Below are positions 42,651-51,964 of a DNA stretch of 64,000 bases, in pieces; position 1 is the stretch's first letter; the number at the start of each line of letters is the position of its first letter. Source of the stretch: Microbacterium algeriense. Lineage in GTDB: Bacteria > Actinomycetota > Actinomycetes > Actinomycetales > Microbacteriaceae. Under the pieces are notes generated by a model. The model was not told the origin of the DNA, searched no databases, and saw only the letters and a list, made by a program, of their open reading frames with translations. A program made the translations under genes and the position numbers. The DNA lies in contig NZ_WAAO01000001.1 in assembly GCF_008868005.1 (NCBI RefSeq), positions 1 through 64,000 of the forward strand, in the 5' to 3' direction.

Positions 42651-42770
42651 GACGGGTCCGTGATGGCGCCCGCCTGCTGCTGAGGCCGCGACTCCCGCAC
42701 TCGAGGCGGCCACGACCACCCGCGCCGCGTCGCAGATCCGCACCCGCGTCGGCCGGATCCCGCACATCCA

Positions 42771-42800
42771 TGCGACCTCGGTGCGAAACTGCGACCCCGC
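42771..42800 (+). repeat. 30-bp direct repeat, copy 2
   Basis: Exact second copy. It follows a degraded CGCGTCGCAGATCC unit, suggesting that a larger block was duplicated and then decayed. Confidence 0.9.
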
Positions 42801-43012
42801 CCCTGCCGCAGCCCACCCCCGCCCCGCGACACCCCGGCCCCGCCCCCCCCGGCCCTACACGCCCGCCCCGCAGAGCCGCGGAGCCAGCACCGGTTCTGCA
42901 CCGCGGCGGGTTCTCGGCAACTCTCCCCGCTCTCCTGCGCGCACTCGTCCCGGCACCCGCCCTTGGGGGAACCCCCGAGAAGGATGCGAGGCACACGAAC
43001 GAAGGGGATGGC

Positions 43013-43738
43013 ATGGGCGACGGGAAGCTCGAACTGATCGAGAAGCTGCTGGCGAAGGCCGAGAGCACGACGCCGGAGGAGGCGGAGGCGCTGACGGAGC
43101 ACGCCGAGCGGCTGATGCTGAAGTACGGCATCGATCAGGCGCAGGTCGATGAGCGGCGGCGACGACAGGGGCAGGCGCCCGAGGAGATCGTGCAGGAGCA
43201 GATCCTCTTCACGGGCACATACGCGCGCGACTTCCGAGAGCTCGGAACGGGCATCGCGCTGGCCCTGGGCGCGGTCCACCCGCTTCACGCGGACCGCGGG
43301 GCCGGCTCGATCCTCTATCTCGTTGGTCATGTCTCGGATGTGGCTCAGGTGCGGAGGCTGACCGCATCCCTCGAGGTGCAGGCGAAGGTGGCGATGCGGG
43401 CGTGGTGGGCGGAGCATCGCGAGCGGTATCACGCGTGTACGGAGAGCGAGCGACGTCGCGCGAGGAGCGGGTTCCTCCGCGGATTCGCGGCCGGCGCGGT
43501 CGGCCGTCTCGTGGAGGCGCGGCGGGCGGTCTGGGAACACGTCGGTGACGGCACCGCTCTCGTGCTCGCCTCGCGCCGAGACCGGGTGGATGCTGCGGTC
43601 GATCGCATCCGGACGCGGAGAGGGCGGGCCCGAGGCAGCGCCGATGGCAGCGCATTCGTTCACGGGCACCGCTCCGGCCGACAGGCCCACACCGGCGAAG
43701 GCGCTGTCACCCAGAGAAGAGGGGCTGACGATGAGTGA
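43013..43738 (+). CDS. DUF2786 domain protein
   Basis: The 241-residue protein starts with a DUF2786 helix pair (IEKLLAKAESTTPEEAEALTEHAERLMLKYGID). A second part of about 110 residues follows, containing YARDFRELGTGIALALG, as usual in this family, and then a long basic tail. ATG 43013 follows GAAGGGG. Function of the family is unknown; many members are phage- or plasmid-associated, but nothing else here suggests a prophage. Confidence 0.8.
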   Translation: MGDGKLELIEKLLAKAESTTPEEAEALTEHAERLMLKYGIDQAQVDERRRRQGQAPEEIVQEQILFTGTYARDFRELGTGIALALGAVHPLHADRGAGSILYLVGHVSDVAQVRRLTASLEVQAKVAMRAWWAEHRERYHACTESERRRARSGFLRGFAAGAVGRLVEARRAVWEHVGDGTALVLASRRDRVDAAVDRIRTRRGRARGSADGSAFVHGHRSGRQAHTGEGAVTQRRGADDE

Positions 43739-43798
43739 CCCCGTACGTCCGTGCGACGATCACCGATTCCGGGCATCGCCCGCCTTCCCGGAGGACGC

Positions 43799-44371
43799 TC
43801 AGCGATCGAAGAGGTACCGCGCCAACGCGACGACCGAGTCGGGGTCGTGCGTCTCGCGTCCGAGCGACTCGACGATGATGGCCCCGAGGATCGCACGGCC
43901 GAGCTGCTCCACGGGGGCCTCCTCCGGCAGCTGTCCGTCCCGGATGCCGCCGCGCAGACGCTCCGACAGGTACTTCTCCACTCCCAGGCTCTCGCCGAGG
44001 TGGGCACCGACCGCCGCGTCTTCGGTGGCGGCGGCGACGAGCGAACGGAGCAGGGCACCGCCCTCGGGGGCTTCGAGGATGCCGAGCACGCTGCGCAGCC
44101 AGGTCTCCACATCGGTGGCGAGGTCGCCGGTGTCGGGCACGACGAAGTCGACGGGGATGAGGCGGCCTTCGGCGAGACAGTCGGCGATGAGCGCCCCGCG
44201 CGAAGGCCACCAGCGGTAGATGGTCTGCTTGCCGACCCCGGCCTCCTTGGCGATGCCCTCGATCGTGAGGCGGTCGTACCCCTGGTTGTGGAACAGTCGT
44301 GCGGTGGCGTCGAGGATGGCCTCTCGGGCGACGGTGCTGCGCACGGGCCCGCTGCGATGCTCGTTCACCAT
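43799..44371 (-). CDS. TetR-family transcriptional repressor
   Basis: The 190-residue protein has an N-terminal helix-turn-helix (LTIEGIAKEAGVGKQTIYRWWPSR, about 35-58) close in sequence to the TetR at 18007, and a TetR_C-type ligand domain. It diverges from the MMPL efflux gene 68 bp away, the usual repressor-efflux arrangement, so it likely responds to an efflux substrate. Confidence 0.88.
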   Translation of the reverse strand: MVNEHRSGPVRSTVAREAILDATARLFHNQGYDRLTIEGIAKEAGVGKQTIYRWWPSRGALIADCLAEGRLIPVDFVVPDTGDLATDVETWLRSVLGILEAPEGGALLRSLVAAATEDAAVGAHLGESLGVEKYLSERLRGGIRDGQLPEEAPVEQLGRAILGAIIVESLGRETHDPDSVVALARYLFDR

Positions 44372-44439
44372 GCGTTCAGGATAGCCACAGATCCCTAGAC
44401 GAGACGTGCCGTATGCTCTTCAGGTCTGAAGGAGATCAC

Positions 44440-46995
44440 GTGGCTGCACTGCTGTTCCGTCTGGGTTCGTTCGCTGCACGCAGGGCGTGGACGGTGATCG
44501 TCTCCTGGGTCGTGATCCTCGGCATCGGAGTCGGCGCGTTCCTCACGCTCGGCGGCACCTTGAGCAACAGCTTCGACATCCCGGGCACGGCCTCGGGCGC
44601 AGTGACCGACCAGCTCGCCGAGAAGCTTCCGGACACGGCGGGAGGCACCGGCACGGTCGTCTACCGCACCGACGACGGCGAACCCTTCACGGACGAGCAG
44701 AAGCGTGAGATCTCCGACCTCGCGGCGAGCGCCGAGGACCTCGACGGGGTCGCCTCCGTGGTCGATCCCTTCGACGCACAGCAGCAGCAGGACGAGCAGG
44801 CACAGAAGCTCGCGGACGGCACGAAGCAGATCGACGACGGACGCACGCAGCTCGACGCGGGTCAGGCCCAGCTCGACGCCGGCCGCGCCCAGCTGGAGGC
44901 CGGCAAGCAGCAGCTCTCGGACGCCCGTGCCCAGGCCGAGGCAGCCGGAGCCCCCGCAGCGCAGCTCGCCGCCCTCGATGCGCAGCTCACCGCGCTCGAC
45001 GGCCAGCTCTCCGAACTCGAGGCCCAGCAGGAGACGCTCGACGCGAACCGCTCCGAGCTCGACGACAACGAGAAGCAGGTCGAGCTCGGCTCCACGCTCC
45101 TCGACCTCGCCGACGGCATCGGCGTGGTCTCCGAAGACGGCTCGACCGCGATCGTGAACATCTCGTTCGTCGACCCGCGCCTCGAACTCTCCGAAGAGGT
45201 GAAGCAGTCCGCGATCGCGCACTTCCAGGACGAGCCGATCGACGGCGTCGAGGTCGAGTTCGGCACCGACATCGCGCAGGGCGTCCCGGAGATCTTCGGC
45301 ATCGGCGAGGCGGTCGGACTCGCCTTCGCCGCTGTCGTGCTGATCGTCATGCTCGGCTCCCTCGTGGCCGCCGCCCTCCCGATCGTCACCGCCATCGTCG
45401 GCGTGGGTGTCGGCGTGACGGCATCGCTGGCGTTCTCGGGTGTCGTCGACATGGCGTCGGTGACCCCGGTCCTCGGTGTCATGCTCGGGCTCGCGGTCGG
45501 CATCGACTACTCGCTCTTCATCGTGAACCGGCACCGCAAGCAGCTGCTCGCCGGCGTGCCCGTCCGCGAGTCGATCGGACTCGCCACAGGAACGTCCGGC
45601 ACGGCCGTGGTCTTCGCCGGCACGACAGTGATCGTCGCGCTGCTCGCGCTCAACGTGACAGGTGTGCCGTTCCTCGGGCTCATGGGAACCGTGGGCGCCG
45701 TCTGCGTCGCGGTGGCCGTGCTCGTCGCCATCACGCTCGCCCCCGCGATCCTCGGCCTGGTCGGTCCGCGTCTGCTCAGCCGTCGGGCGCGCGCCACGAT
45801 CGGCCAGGAGCACGCCGCGGGCAAGCCCGTGAAGCGCATGTCGACGCTGCGTGCCGTCGTCACCGCGGTCGTGAGCGTCGTAGCCCTGCTCATCATCGCC
45901 ATCCCCGCCATGTCGATGCGTCTCGGCCTGCCCGACGGTTCCAGCGAGCCGAGCGACTCGACCAGCTACCGCGCGTTCCAGACCGTCGACGAGCAGTTCG
46001 GCGAAGGTGCGAACGGTCCGCTGCTGGTGACCGCGACCCTCGACGACGCCGTGAGCGACGACGACCTCCTCGCCACGCAGGTCACGATCGCCGAGAAGAT
46101 CGCCGACCAGGACGACGTCGTGGCCGTGGCACCCATCGCCGCCTCCGACGACAACACCCTGCTCGCGTTCCAGGTGCTTCCCGAGGAGGGACCGAACAGC
46201 GCGTCGACCGAGAAGCTGGTGCAGGATCTGCGCTCACTGCCCGAGATCGACGGCGGTATCACCCTCGGCGTCGCCGGCCAGGCGGCCATCAACATCGACA
46301 TCTCCGAGGCCCTGGCGAACGTGCTGCCGCTGTACCTCGTGGTGGTGGTCGGACTGTCGCTGCTGATCATGATCGTGGTGTTCCGTTCGCTGCTGGTTCC
46401 CCTCATCGCGACCGGTGGCTTCGTGCTCTCGCTGTTCGCGACGTACGGCCTCATCGTGGCGGTGTTCCAGTTCGGCTGGGGCGCCGAGATCATCGGCCTG
46501 CACAGCACGGGACCGATCCTCAGCTTCCTGCCCGTGATCCTGGTCGGCATCCTGTTCGGGCTCGCGATGGACTATCAGCTGTTCCTCGCCTCCGGCATGA
46601 GGGAGGCGTTCGTGCACGGGGCCTCCGCACGCGATGCCGTGGCACAGGGCTTCCGCGCCGGACGCTCGGTCGTGATCGCCGCCGCCCTCATCATGGTGTC
46701 GGTGTTCGGCGGGTTCATCTTCTCGGAGTCGACGATCATCCGCTCGATCGGCTTCGGCCTCGCGTTCGGCGTGCTGCTCGACGCGTTCGTCGTGCGGATG
46801 CTGCTGATGCCCGCGCTCATGCACCTCCTCGGCCGTTCGGCCTGGTGGCTGCCGCGCTGGCTCGACCGGATCCTGCCGAACGTCGACATGGAGGGTGCAG
46901 CGCTCGAGCGCGACCACCCCGGCATGAAGGCCGTCGCCGTGCCGACGACGACCGACAGCATCCCGACCACCCGCGGCTCCGGCCGTTCCGCCTAG
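44440..46995 (+). CDS. MMPL/RND-type transporter with coiled-coil insert
   Basis: The 851-residue inner-membrane exporter has an N-terminal helix (RAWTVIVSWVVILGIGVGAF) and two MMPL blocks of about five to six helices each, with LGLAVGIDYSLFIVNRHR and GLAMDYQLFLASGMRE as the conserved helix-4 motifs bearing the proton-relay acids. The first extracytoplasmic domain has a heptad-rich coiled coil (about 110-220, repeats of QLDAGQAQLDAG). GTG 44440 follows GAAGGAG. It probably exports lipids or drugs using the proton gradient, under the divergent TetR. Confidence 0.92.
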   Translation: MAALLFRLGSFAARRAWTVIVSWVVILGIGVGAFLTLGGTLSNSFDIPGTASGAVTDQLAEKLPDTAGGTGTVVYRTDDGEPFTDEQKREISDLAASAEDLDGVASVVDPFDAQQQQDEQAQKLADGTKQIDDGRTQLDAGQAQLDAGRAQLEAGKQQLSDARAQAEAAGAPAAQLAALDAQLTALDGQLSELEAQQETLDANRSELDDNEKQVELGSTLLDLADGIGVVSEDGSTAIVNISFVDPRLELSEEVKQSAIAHFQDEPIDGVEVEFGTDIAQGVPEIFGIGEAVGLAFAAVVLIVMLGSLVAAALPIVTAIVGVGVGVTASLAFSGVVDMASVTPVLGVMLGLAVGIDYSLFIVNRHRKQLLAGVPVRESIGLATGTSGTAVVFAGTTVIVALLALNVTGVPFLGLMGTVGAVCVAVAVLVAITLAPAILGLVGPRLLSRRARATIGQEHAAGKPVKRMSTLRAVVTAVVSVVALLIIAIPAMSMRLGLPDGSSEPSDSTSYRAFQTVDEQFGEGANGPLLVTATLDDAVSDDDLLATQVTIAEKIADQDDVVAVAPIAASDDNTLLAFQVLPEEGPNSASTEKLVQDLRSLPEIDGGITLGVAGQAAINIDISEALANVLPLYLVVVVGLSLLIMIVVFRSLLVPLIATGGFVLSLFATYGLIVAVFQFGWGAEIIGLHSTGPILSFLPVILVGILFGLAMDYQLFLASGMREAFVHGASARDAVAQGFRAGRSVVIAAALIMVSVFGGFIFSESTIIRSIGFGLAFGVLLDAFVVRMLLMPALMHLLGRSAWWLPRWLDRILPNVDMEGAALERDHPGMKAVAVPTTTDSIPTTRGSGRSA

Positions 46996-47056
46996 CCGCT
47001 GACCGGCGCGTCCGCGGAACGGCCCCGGCGTCGGCGGTCGCGCCTAGAGTGGGCGC

Positions 47057-47407
47057 ATGACCGCCGACGCCCGCGAACGCCTGCACGAGCTGCGGGTCCG
47101 CGCCGAGGAACGGATGCGGGCGACGGCCGCGACCCTCGACGAGCTCACCCACGACCGGGAGGGCTCCAACGACGACGACGAGCACGACCCCGAGGGCGTC
47201 ACCCTGTCTTCGGAATGGTCGCGCCTGACGGGCCTGGCCGAAGCCGCGGCCGCCGAGCTCCGCCAGGTGGACGACGCGCTCGCCCGCGTCGATGCCGGCG
47301 CCTACGGGATCTGCGCGAACTGCGGCAGGCCGATCCCCGCCGCACGCCTCGAAGCCCGACCGTTCGCCGAGTACTGCGTCGCCTGCGCCGAGAAGCTCGG
47401 ACACTGA
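47057..47407 (+). CDS. DksA/TraR C4 zinc-finger protein
   Basis: The 116-residue protein has an N-terminal coiled coil with EGSNDDDEHDPEG and a C-terminal zinc finger CANCGRPIPAARLEARPFAEYCVAC, the DksA/TraR type. It may bind RNA polymerase in the secondary channel, though the DksA tip acids are not clearly conserved. Confidence 0.88.
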   Translation: MTADARERLHELRVRAEERMRATAATLDELTHDREGSNDDDEHDPEGVTLSSEWSRLTGLAEAAAAELRQVDDALARVDAGAYGICANCGRPIPAARLEARPFAEYCVACAEKLGH

Positions 47408-47433
47408 GGCCGGCGCGGAGTAGCATCGCCGCC

Positions 47434-47871
47434 ATGCCCATCGCACTCGAGAACGTCGGGATCGCCGTCCGCGACCTGGAAGCCGCCATCTCCTTCTTCA
47501 CCGATCTCGGCCTCTCCGTGTTGGGGAGGGACGAGGTCAGCGGCGAGTGGGCGTCGACCGCGGTCGGACTCGACGGCAACCACGCCAAGATCGCCGTCCT
47601 GCAGACACCCGACGGTCGCGGCCAGATCGAGCTGTTCGAGTACATCCACCCCGACGCGATCGAGACGGAGCCCACCCGGCCGAACGAGATCGGCATGCAC
47701 CGCATCGCCTTCTCCGTGGACGACATCGACGAATCCCTGGCCGTGGCCGCCCGTCACGGATACCACCCGCTCCGCGGCGTCGCGAACTACCAGGACGTCT
47801 ACAAGCTCACCTACCTCCGCGGTCCGAGCGGGATCGTGCTCATGCTCGCGCAAGACCTCACCCGCTCCTGA
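47434..47871 (+). CDS. VOC/glyoxalase-family protein
   Basis: The 145-residue protein has two VOC half-modules: LENVGIAVRDLEAAISFFTDLGL at the start, and GMHRIAFSVDDIDESL with YLRGPSGIVLMLAQ at the end. Candidate metal ligands include His in GMHRIAF and Glu in IELFEYI. ATG lies 26 bp after the DksA/TraR gene. Substrate unknown. Confidence 0.85.
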   Translation: MPIALENVGIAVRDLEAAISFFTDLGLSVLGRDEVSGEWASTAVGLDGNHAKIAVLQTPDGRGQIELFEYIHPDAIETEPTRPNEIGMHRIAFSVDDIDESLAVAARHGYHPLRGVANYQDVYKLTYLRGPSGIVLMLAQDLTRS

Positions 47872-47887
47872 GCGCGGACCGCGCGAG

Positions 47888-48514
47888 TCAGGAGACCATG
47901 CCGCGCCAGATCACCTCGATCGCGGCACGGAGTCGGGACACGACCGCAGGATCGCTGATCCGATCGCCCCGCACGACGAGCTGGTAGTACGCCACCCCGG
48001 CGATCGCATCGAAGCACGCCTCGACGTCGAGGTCGCTCCGCAGCTCACCGCGGGCGATCCCGACCCGCAGCGCGTTCTGCAGCGGCACCCGCCGACGCGA
48101 GACGTGCGAATCCCAGTACGTCTTCTGCAGGGCGCGGTCCGACATCACGAGCCGGATCCGCTGCCGGAACCGCTCCTCGGAGTACCCCGGGGCGGACGGA
48201 GCGACCCCGTCGGCACCGAGACCCAGCCCCGTGAGCAGCACCTCCCGCAGATCCGCATCCTCGGGGTAGGCCGGGGGCACCTCGCGCCCGACGTCGAGAG
48301 CCGCAGCGATCAGGAGCGTGAGCGAGGGCCAGCGTCGATACAGCGCGGCCCTGCTCACCCCGCTGCGCGCGACCACGCGGGAGACCGTGACCTCCTCGCC
48401 CGCGTCGATGATGGCCAGCGTCGCGGCGACGATCTGCCCGTCGATGTCCTCATCCCGCGGACGGCCGGGGCGGCGGCGGACCGCAGCCCCGGCATCCGTC
48501 GTCGGCGTCGTCAC
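47888..48514 (-). CDS. TetR-family transcriptional regulator
   Basis: The 208-residue protein has HTH VTVSRVVARSGVSRAALYRRWPS (about 42-64) and a TetR_C-type domain. GTG 48514 overlaps the phosphatase stop by 4 bp (GTGA), so it is the last gene of the importer operon. A regulator co-transcribed with its likely target suggests feedback on the phosphonate-type uptake operon. Confidence 0.85.
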   Translation of the reverse strand: MTTPTTDAGAAVRRRPGRPRDEDIDGQIVAATLAIIDAGEEVTVSRVVARSGVSRAALYRRWPSLTLLIAAALDVGREVPPAYPEDADLREVLLTGLGLGADGVAPSAPGYSEERFRQRIRLVMSDRALQKTYWDSHVSRRRVPLQNALRVGIARGELRSDLDVEACFDAIAGVAYYQLVVRGDRISDPAVVSRLRAAIEVIWRGMVS

Positions 48515-49278
48515 GCGGCGAGCGCCCGCTCGCGCAGCCGCGCGATCGTGGCATCCGAGAGTCCGGCGGCGCGCAGCGGCGTCAGCGGGTCGCCGTGCTG
48601 TGCACGCAGCGTGTCGAGCAGGCTGCGCATCGACACGTCCATCGATCCCTCCAGCAGGGACGACGTCTTGTCGATGGCGTCGGCGTCGAACCCCAGGGCC
48701 TTCCACATCGCGCCCATCACGGGGGCGGTGCGCGCCATGATCGCGACCATGTTGTCGCCGGTACGGGCGTAGTCGGTGACGATGTCCTCGTCTGCGGCAC
48801 CGAGGGCGAGCAGCAGCATCGCGGCGAGCACACCCGTGCGATCGCGACCGGCGGCGCAGTGGAAGGCCGCGGTGCCCGGCGTGTGCGCGATCACGTTCAG
48901 GGCGATGACCAGCTGCGGTGCCGCGCCTTCGACCATGCGCTGGTACATCAGCCCCATCGCCTCATGCGTGAGGGCAGGACGCTCCCGGTCCATCGACTCC
49001 CCCACGTCGGCGATGAGCGGAAGGTGGTGGTACGCGACGGGGTGCTGTCCGAGCGGACCGCGACCGGTGACCGAGACCTCCAGCGGCGAGCGGAGGTCGA
49101 TGATGGCGGTGAGCCCGCCGGTGACGAGGCCGTCCGCGACGTCCGCCGTCACGTACGCGAGGTCGTCCGTGCGGATCGCGAGCCCCTCGCGGAGCACACC
49201 GCCGTCGATCGCGATGCCGCCGAGGTCGCGCAGGTTGACCGGTGCGCTGAGGACGAGCTCGGTGTCGATGATGGTCAT
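48511..49278 (-). CDS. Tyrosine-protein phosphatase (DSP-like)
   Basis: The 255-residue protein has the CX5R loop HCAAGRDRTG (Cys141, Arg147) of tyrosine/dual-specificity phosphatases and the N-terminal NLRDLGG typical of the bacterial Y_phosphatase3 group. ATG 49278 overlaps the permease stop (ATGA). Placed in a phosphonate-type importer operon, it may act on a phosphorylated small molecule instead of a protein; this is inference. Confidence 0.88.
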   Translation of the reverse strand: MTIIDTELVLSAPVNLRDLGGIAIDGGVLREGLAIRTDDLAYVTADVADGLVTGGLTAIIDLRSPLEVSVTGRGPLGQHPVAYHHLPLIADVGESMDRERPALTHEAMGLMYQRMVEGAAPQLVIALNVIAHTPGTAAFHCAAGRDRTGVLAAMLLLALGAADEDIVTDYARTGDNMVAIMARTAPVMGAMWKALGFDADAIDKTSSLLEGSMDVSMRSLLDTLRAQHGDPLTPLRAAGLSDATIARLRERALAA

Positions 49279-50117
49279 GTGATTCTCCTTCGGATGAGGG
49301 CGCTGCCCTGGTCGATCAGCGTGACGAGCACGATGATGCAGATGATGATGGCGCTGAGGTGGCCGTAGTCGTACATGCGCATGGCCGTGGTCAGCTCCAG
49401 GCCGATGCCGCCGGCGCCGACGAGGCCGAGGATCGTCGCGCCGCGCACGTTCCCCTCGAACAGCAGCAGCGTGTAGGAGGTGAGCAGCGGTGCGGCCTGC
49501 GGCAGGATGCCGTACTGGATGACCTGCCGCTTCGACGCGCCGACCGCCTCCATGGCGACGACGGGGCCGCGGTCGACCTGTTCCATGGCCTCGGCGAAGA
49601 CCTTGCCGATCGAGCCGATGGATCCGAGCGTCATGGCCAGGATGCCCGCGAACGGACCGAGCCCGACCGCCGAGACGAACATCAGCGCGAAGACCAGGTC
49701 GGGCACCGAGCGGATGATGTTCATGATCCACCGCGTGGGGTAGTACAGCCACCTCGGTGCGAGCGTGGAGGTGGCGCCGAACGCGATGATCAGGGACAGC
49801 ACGGCGCCGAGGACCGTGCCGACGACGGCCATCTGGAACGTCTCGAGCAGCAGCGCCAGGATCGTGCCGATCTTGGAGAAGTCCGGCGGGAACAGGCGGG
49901 AGAGGAACTCGCCCATGTTGACCGCGCCCTCGCCGAGCTTCACGAAGTTGAACTGGGCGCCGTTGAACGACCAGAGCAGCAGGAGGACCGCGACGGGGAG
50001 GCCGATCAGGAAGCGGGCGCGCGGCACCCGGAAGGCGCTCTCGAGGCGAGCCCGCTCCGCCGGGTCGAGCTGCGGACGAGCCGTGCGGTCGGCGCGCGGC
50101 TCAGTGGTGGTCGTCAT
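49275..50117 (-). CDS. Phosphonate-type ABC permease (PhnE-like)
   Basis: The 280-residue permease has about six helices and a PhnE-type EAA loop (EAMEQVDRGPVVAMEAVGASKRQVIQYGILPQ, centred near 185). It overlaps the ATPase gene end by 17 bp. It forms the membrane channel of the importer with the ATPase upstream. Confidence 0.9.
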   Translation of the reverse strand: MTTTTEPRADRTARPQLDPAERARLESAFRVPRARFLIGLPVAVLLLLWSFNGAQFNFVKLGEGAVNMGEFLSRLFPPDFSKIGTILALLLETFQMAVVGTVLGAVLSLIIAFGATSTLAPRWLYYPTRWIMNIIRSVPDLVFALMFVSAVGLGPFAGILAMTLGSIGSIGKVFAEAMEQVDRGPVVAMEAVGASKRQVIQYGILPQAAPLLTSYTLLLFEGNVRGATILGLVGAGGIGLELTTAMRMYDYGHLSAIIICIIVLVTLIDQGSALIRRRIT

Positions 50118-50943
50118 CGCGGTGCTCCTCGTCGTCGTACAGCGGTTCCAGGGCGGCGGCGTCGAGCTGGGACGTGACGCCCGAGACGAGCATCTCGCCG
50201 TGCCGCAGCCCCACGATGCGGTCGCTGTGCGCGAGCGCGAGCGGCAGCACGTGCAGGCTCACCAGCACCGGGATGCCGTCCTGCGTGGCGATCTCCCGCA
50301 GCAGTCCCAGTACCGAGTCGGCGAGTTTCGGGTCGAGCGAGGCGACCGGCTCGTCGGCGAGGATCACGGCGGGCCGCTGCATGAGCGCCCGGGCGATCGC
50401 CACGCGCTGCTGCTGTCCGCCGGAGAGCGACCGGGCGGGGGCGGACGCCTTGTGCGCGATGCCGACCCGATCGAGCAGCTCCAGTGCCCGGCGCCGGTGC
50501 GCGCTCGAGAACCCGCCGGCGAGGTTGATCGGCCCGGCCCCGTGTAGCGCACCGGTGAGGACGTTGGTCAGGACGCTCAGCCGCGGGATCAGGTTGAACT
50601 GCTGGAACACCTGCCCGACCTCGGAGCGCAGGGTGCGCAGTTCGCCGCGGGCGAGGTTCGTGACGTCGTGGCCGGCGACGCGGACCGAGCCTGCGGACAC
50701 CGGGGCGAACCCGGTCAGACTGCGCATCAGCGTCGACTTGCCGGAGCCCGAGGCGCCGAGCAGAGCGACCATCTCGCCGGGGAAGAGGTCGAGGTCGACC
50801 CCGTCCAGCACGGTCGTGGCGTCGTACGCGACCTTCAGCCCGCGGACGGTGACGAGGGGAAGGGCCTGTCGCACCTCGGCCGTCGGCGTGCGCATCCCGT
50901 CTCGCTCCGCCGGGGCTGCCACCGGGGTGGGAGCGACGGTCAC
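50101..50943 (-). CDS. Phosphonate-type ABC ATPase (PhnC-like)
   Basis: The 280-residue ATPase has Walker A GASGSGKST, the ABC signature LSGGQQQR, Walker B AVILADEP and an H-loop in VSLHVLPLA. GTG 50943 overlaps the binding-protein stop (GTGA) and follows AAGGACCTCC. The C-terminal His/Asp-rich tail (DDEEHRDDDHH) is unusual and could bind metal or simply be a linker. It powers uptake through the permease. Confidence 0.92.
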   Translation of the reverse strand: MTVAPTPVAAPAERDGMRTPTAEVRQALPLVTVRGLKVAYDATTVLDGVDLDLFPGEMVALLGASGSGKSTLMRSLTGFAPVSAGSVRVAGHDVTNLARGELRTLRSEVGQVFQQFNLIPRLSVLTNVLTGALHGAGPINLAGGFSSAHRRRALELLDRVGIAHKASAPARSLSGGQQQRVAIARALMQRPAVILADEPVASLDPKLADSVLGLLREIATQDGIPVLVSLHVLPLALAHSDRIVGLRHGEMLVSGVTSQLDAAALEPLYDDEEHRDDDHH

Positions 50944-51842
50944 TGGAGGTCCTTGAGCTCGACGCCGGCGACGGCCGCGATCTCCGCGAACGACTCGAAG
51001 TCCGTGCTCTCCGGGTCGACGGTCTGCGGCGCGGCCGCGAAGGAGCCGTACGCCCCGAGCCGCTCGGCGTTCTCGGGCGAGAACACCTCGGCGATGCCGT
51101 CCTGGATCACCTTGCGGGTCTCGGCATCGAGTGACTGGCGCCCGAGCACCGCGCCCTGGATGTCCATCGCCGGGCTCTCGCCCACCGCGCGCCACTCGCC
51201 GTCGGCGAAGGGGAACATCGGGGCGCCGAGCTGGGTCAGCATGACGGCGGTGCACGCGGCATCCACCTGTCCCTGCTCCAGCGCCGCGAAGCTGCCCTCG
51301 TGGCCGCCCGCGAAGATCGCCTCGTAGTCCTCGCCCTGTTCGAGACCCGCCTCGTGCAGCATGTAGACGGGCATGAAGTACCCCGAGCTGGAGGCCTGAT
51401 CGGCGAAGGCCACGGTCTTGCCCTCGAGGTCCTCGACCGTCTGGATCGGCGAGTCGTCGAGCACGACGCAGGTCGACACCGGCTTGCCGTCGCCCTGGAA
51501 CGCGACCAGCGCATCCACCTCTCCGGTGTTGACGGCGAGCGCGGAAGGGAAGCCGCTCATGATGCCGATGTCGACGTGGTCGGCGCGGATGGCCTCGACG
51601 ACGCTGAGGTAGTCGGGGACGTCGGTGATCTCGACGTCGCGGCCGGTCGCCTTCTCGAGCAGCTCGGCGAACACCTCGATCGGGTTCTCGGCGGTGGGGT
51701 CCTCGCCGACCGGGATGGTGGCGATCGTGATCGGGGCGTCGGGGTCGGCCGGGGCCGCCTCGGCGGTCGGGCTCTGGCACCCGGTGAGAGCGAGGGCGGC
51801 CACGCCCAGGAGGCCGACGACGGGCAGGGTGAAGCGGCGCAT
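50940..51842 (-). CDS. Phosphonate/phosphite-type substrate-binding lipoprotein
   Basis: The 300-residue lipoprotein has lipobox LALTGC (Cys22) and a PhnD-like domain: ITIATIPVGEDP, EITDVPDYLSVVEAIRADHVDIGIMSG and SSSGYFMPVYML. It binds a phosphorus oxyanion or phosphonate outside the membrane. ATG 51842 follows GAAAGG. CTCGG-CATT-CCGAG (51867-51880) lies in its leader. Confidence 0.9.
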   Translation of the reverse strand: MRRFTLPVVGLLGVAALALTGCQSPTAEAAPADPDAPITIATIPVGEDPTAENPIEVFAELLEKATGRDVEITDVPDYLSVVEAIRADHVDIGIMSGFPSALAVNTGEVDALVAFQGDGKPVSTCVVLDDSPIQTVEDLEGKTVAFADQASSSGYFMPVYMLHEAGLEQGEDYEAIFAGGHEGSFAALEQGQVDAACTAVMLTQLGAPMFPFADGEWRAVGESPAMDIQGAVLGRQSLDAETRKVIQDGIAEVFSPENAERLGAYGSFAAAPQTVDPESTDFESFAEIAAVAGVELKDLQ

Positions 51843-51866
51843 GATGACCTTTCGGGAGGAAGATGT

Positions 51867-51880
51867 CTCGGCATTCCGAG
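51867..51880 (-). promoter_or_regulatory. Short palindrome in leader of importer operon
   Basis: CTCGGCATTCCGAG is a perfect 5-bp stem with a 4-nt loop, 25 bp before the binding-protein ATG. It could be an operator for the operon's TetR or a small leader hairpin. Confidence 0.3.
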
Positions 51881-51964
51881 AACATCGGTATTCCAACTCC
51901 CGAAGGTGACGCGCAATTACGAGACCGCCGTACTCCGAATGGAACGCTCGGTGAACGAACGGTG

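Larger units (their letters stand above)
42511..43012. other. Intergenic region with tandem and direct repeats
   Basis: 502 bp without a supported gene. It holds a 19-bp tandem array, a decayed copy of it near 42727, a 30-bp exact direct repeat pair and C-rich low-complexity sequence up to the DUF2786 start. Confidence 0.6.

Noticed and set aside
43013..43738. Prophage marker (DUF2786)
   Set aside because: No integrase, capsid, portal or terminase genes nearby.
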